Below, one piece after another: positions 61,082 through 64,000 of a stretch of DNA of 64,000 nucleotides. Each line of letters starts with the position of its first letter. Position 1 is the stretch's first letter. The notes below the pieces were generated by a model that had not been told where the DNA came from, ran no database searches, and worked only from the letters and a program-made list of their open reading frames with translations. The translations under genes were made by a program, and so were the position numbers. Source of the stretch: Pirellula sp. SH-Sr6A (GTDB lineage: Bacteria > Planctomycetota > Planctomycetia > Pirellulales > Pirellulaceae); the NCBI RefSeq assembly GCF_001610875.1, contig NZ_CP011272.1:2461988-2525987 (forward strand). The letters are read 5' to 3'.

Positions 61082-61816
61082 ATGGATATGCCGAAATCAA
61101 TTTCCAATGCATTGACCGAGTTGACCTCGCAGTTTTGCCATGATGTTTCGTCTCTGTCTTTTCGGGCCCCGGTAGAGTGGGTCTACAATCCCTTGCAATA
61201 CGCATGGGAACCCCACCGGGAATATCTGCGTCGCTACGGGGGCCGTCAAGGCCGCGCTGTCTTTCTCGGTATGAATCCAGGGCCATTTGGAATGGCGCAG
61301 ATTGGTATACCGTTTGGAGAAATTGCACTAGTCCGTGATTACCTAGGGATCGTGGCTCCGGTCGGTCGTCCTGAAAAGGAGCATCCGAAACGCCCTATCG
61401 AGGGATTCGCATGCAAGAAATCCGAGGTATCGGGCCGTCGGTTTTGGGGGCTTTTCGCCAAACGCTTTCCTTCGCCGGATATGTTCTTCCAGAACCATTT
61501 CGTGTCGAACTATTGCCCTCTGGTGTTCATGAACGAAAGCGGACGCAATATCACGCCGGACAAACTTCATCGGGAGGACAGCAAAATGCTCGAAGCATGC
61601 TGCGATCGGTTCCTCGCTGACTCGCTCGCGATCATGAAACCATCCATCGCAATCGGAGTTGGAGCCTACGCCGAGAGCTGCTTGAAGCGTGTTCTAGGCG
61701 AAGCCAACGGAATTCCTGTGAGCAGAATACTGCACCCGAGTCCCGCATCTCCTGTCGCCAATCGGGACTGGGAGGGGCAAGCGGTTCGTCAGCTTACCGA
61801 AATGGGAATCTGGTAG
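61082..61816 (+). CDS. SMUG1-type uracil-DNA glycosylase
   Basis: 244 residues. The active-site motif is VFLGMNPGPFGMAQIGIPFGE (about 61-81), the middle motif FVSNYCPLVFMNESGRNITPDKL supplies the base-binding Asn, and the C-terminal loop is LHPSPASPVANRDW with the catalytic-pocket His near 216. SMUG1 removes uracil and 5-hydroxymethyluracil from DNA. It is common in planctomycetes but rare in most other bacteria. The 3' end overlaps the convergent gene by 23 nt. Confidence 0.95.
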   Translation: MDMPKSISNALTELTSQFCHDVSSLSFRAPVEWVYNPLQYAWEPHREYLRRYGGRQGRAVFLGMNPGPFGMAQIGIPFGEIALVRDYLGIVAPVGRPEKEHPKRPIEGFACKKSEVSGRRFWGLFAKRFPSPDMFFQNHFVSNYCPLVFMNESGRNITPDKLHREDSKMLEACCDRFLADSLAIMKPSIAIGVGAYAESCLKRVLGEANGIPVSRILHPSPASPVANRDWEGQAVRQLTEMGIW

Positions 61817-62390
61817 GAGCCGGATATAGCCGTTGACTTGTCGTGGGTACGGATGGCTGGGACATCTTCGGTGCAGGCAATGGTTCGGCGCCCCCAGGCG
61901 ATCGTAACCTCGGATTCGCATCGCTCGGAGACGCGAGAGGAGCAGGTCGAGTCGGCATGGGAGAGATGGGGGCCGGCTTCGGCGTCAAAAAAGTTGATGT
62001 CGGCGGTGCGGTCGCGGAGCTGCCCTGATCCGGCGAAGCGTACAGCGAGTATCCGAGGGACGAAGACTGCTCCATCGACTGATACTGGCTCCAATTGCTG
62101 CCGCCCAAATCGGGCCATGGATCGCGGGTCGCTGGAGTTGGGGTGGGAGCAAGGGGACGTGCGAAAGAGACGGGTACCGAAGCAGCGCGATGCAATTGCG
62201 ACACAGGGGAACAGCTTCCCGAATTGCATGCGTGGTAACCCTGGCCGTATCCGATTCCGTGGTATCGCCCCAAGTAGGTTAGCACGGGATAATTCGTGCC
62301 GTTGCCGAACTGAGCTCGGCATTCGGATGCCCCCAACTCGACACCGAGCAGAGCGAACCCCAATCCGAAAATGCGGTAGCAACGACGCAT
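61794..62390 (-). CDS. Pro-rich exported protein of unknown function
   Basis: 198 residues from ATG 62390, chosen because a signal peptide begins there (MRRCYRIFGLGFALLGVELGASECRAQ); the frame is open 13 codons upstream. The mature start (FGNGTNYPVLTYLGRYHGIGYGQGYHAC) is Gly/Tyr rich. The rest is Pro/Ser/Thr/Ala rich (PLAPTPTPATRDPWPDL, PKPAPISPMPTRPAPLASP) and likely disordered. No domain recognised. It could be a small envelope or S-layer-associated protein. Confidence 0.65.
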   Translation of the reverse strand: MRRCYRIFGLGFALLGVELGASECRAQFGNGTNYPVLTYLGRYHGIGYGQGYHACNSGSCSPVSQLHRAASVPVSFARPLAPTPTPATRDPWPDLGGSNWSQYQSMEQSSSLGYSLYASPDQGSSATAPPTSTFLTPKPAPISPMPTRPAPLASPSDANPRLRSPGGAEPLPAPKMSQPSVPTTSQRLYPAPTRFPFR

Positions 62391-62554
62391 GCGCTGACTC
62401 CTTTCATCGCGAGCGATTTCAACGACCATGCATCGAATTTCGGACCGTGACGAATGCGTCGTGCAGCCAACTGCCTCGGTCCGTGCAACCCCGCAATCGA
62501 ATCCGTTGCGACGCGAGGGTTGGGCAAGATTTGCCGGCAGCCGAGACTCTTCGT

Positions 62555-63952
<1,398 letters not shown>

Positions 63953-64000
63953 CTACCCATATCCAGTGCGGGCCAAATCCCGAGGCACATCGAAACAGAA

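Overview
The window looks like chromosome from a planctomycete of the Pirellulaceae type (order Pirellulales). The evidence is two DUF1559 prepilin-like genes, each followed by a small carboxypeptidase-regulatory-like lipoprotein; three FG-GAP/ASPIC-UnbV (CRTAC1-like) proteins beside TPR proteins; a BBP7-like outer-membrane barrel; a giant dockerin-bearing surface protein with the planctomycete N-terminal sorting motif; and house-keeping operons (rplM-rpsI, rpsM-rpsK-rpoA-rplQ) with unusual spacing. The genus cannot be fixed from sequence alone.

Layout. 1-2.98 kb: a RAYT-like Y1/HUH transposase between copies of a GGGGACACTCAC repeat, including a tandem array of about 52 units of 19 bp. 3-6.25 kb: ppk1, rpsI, rplM (minus strand). 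6.5-11.4 kb: a plus-strand operon headed by an 1137-residue fusion of fatty acyl-AMP ligase, acyl carrier protein and alpha-oxoamine synthase, followed by a gamma-carbonic-anhydrase-like protein and trmB. 11.4-16.4 kb: DUF1559/lipoprotein pair, recR, an ABC-F ATPase and an orphan ActR/RegA-type regulator. 16.8-21.9 kb: the 1692-residue metzincin/SdrD-B/GEVED/dockerin surface protein. 22-29 kb: a coiled-coil secreted protein, nusB, a phytoene-desaturase-like oxidoreductase, tRNA-Leu(CAG), exported MsrB, an esterase, a Ser/Thr kinase and a Gly-rich Spy-like protein. 29.4-35.1 kb: exported proteins, the outer-membrane barrel, and a DevB-like adaptor divergent from a DevA-like ATPase fused to a cyclic-nucleotide-binding domain. 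35.2-43.6 kb: two divergent TPR/CRTAC1 operons. 43.6-48.5 kb: second DUF1559/lipoprotein pair, an FHA-GAF-sigma54 activator, a 19-bp microsatellite and a hexose-6-phosphate mutarotase. 48.5-52.1 kb: a protein with a degenerate GGDEF-like C-terminus, then leuA preceded by what reads as a complete leucine attenuator. 52.6-56 kb: a molybdenum-carrier (cpYpsA) gene broken by one TGA, a tetraheme cytochrome with an in-frame 12-bp repeat, and a 3-hydroxyacyl-CoA dehydrogenase. 56.2-59 kb: rpsM, rpsK, rpoA, rplQ. 59-64 kb: an ABC-2 permease, a YhaM-like nuclease, SMUG1, a Pro-rich exported protein and argG.

Most interesting: (1) the leuA leader at 50320-50461, with an 18-residue peptide holding 7 Leu codons, mutually exclusive RNA pairings and an intrinsic terminator; (2) the FAAL-ACP-AONS fusion, a self-contained route from a fatty acid to an alpha-amino ketone; (3) the RAYT locus with its block-duplicated 19-bp array; (4) the TGA inside the conserved GGWCPKGR motif of the molybdenum-carrier gene. 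Where I moved a start codon inward from the longest ORF, the entry says so. All functional calls come from motif recognition, not database searches.
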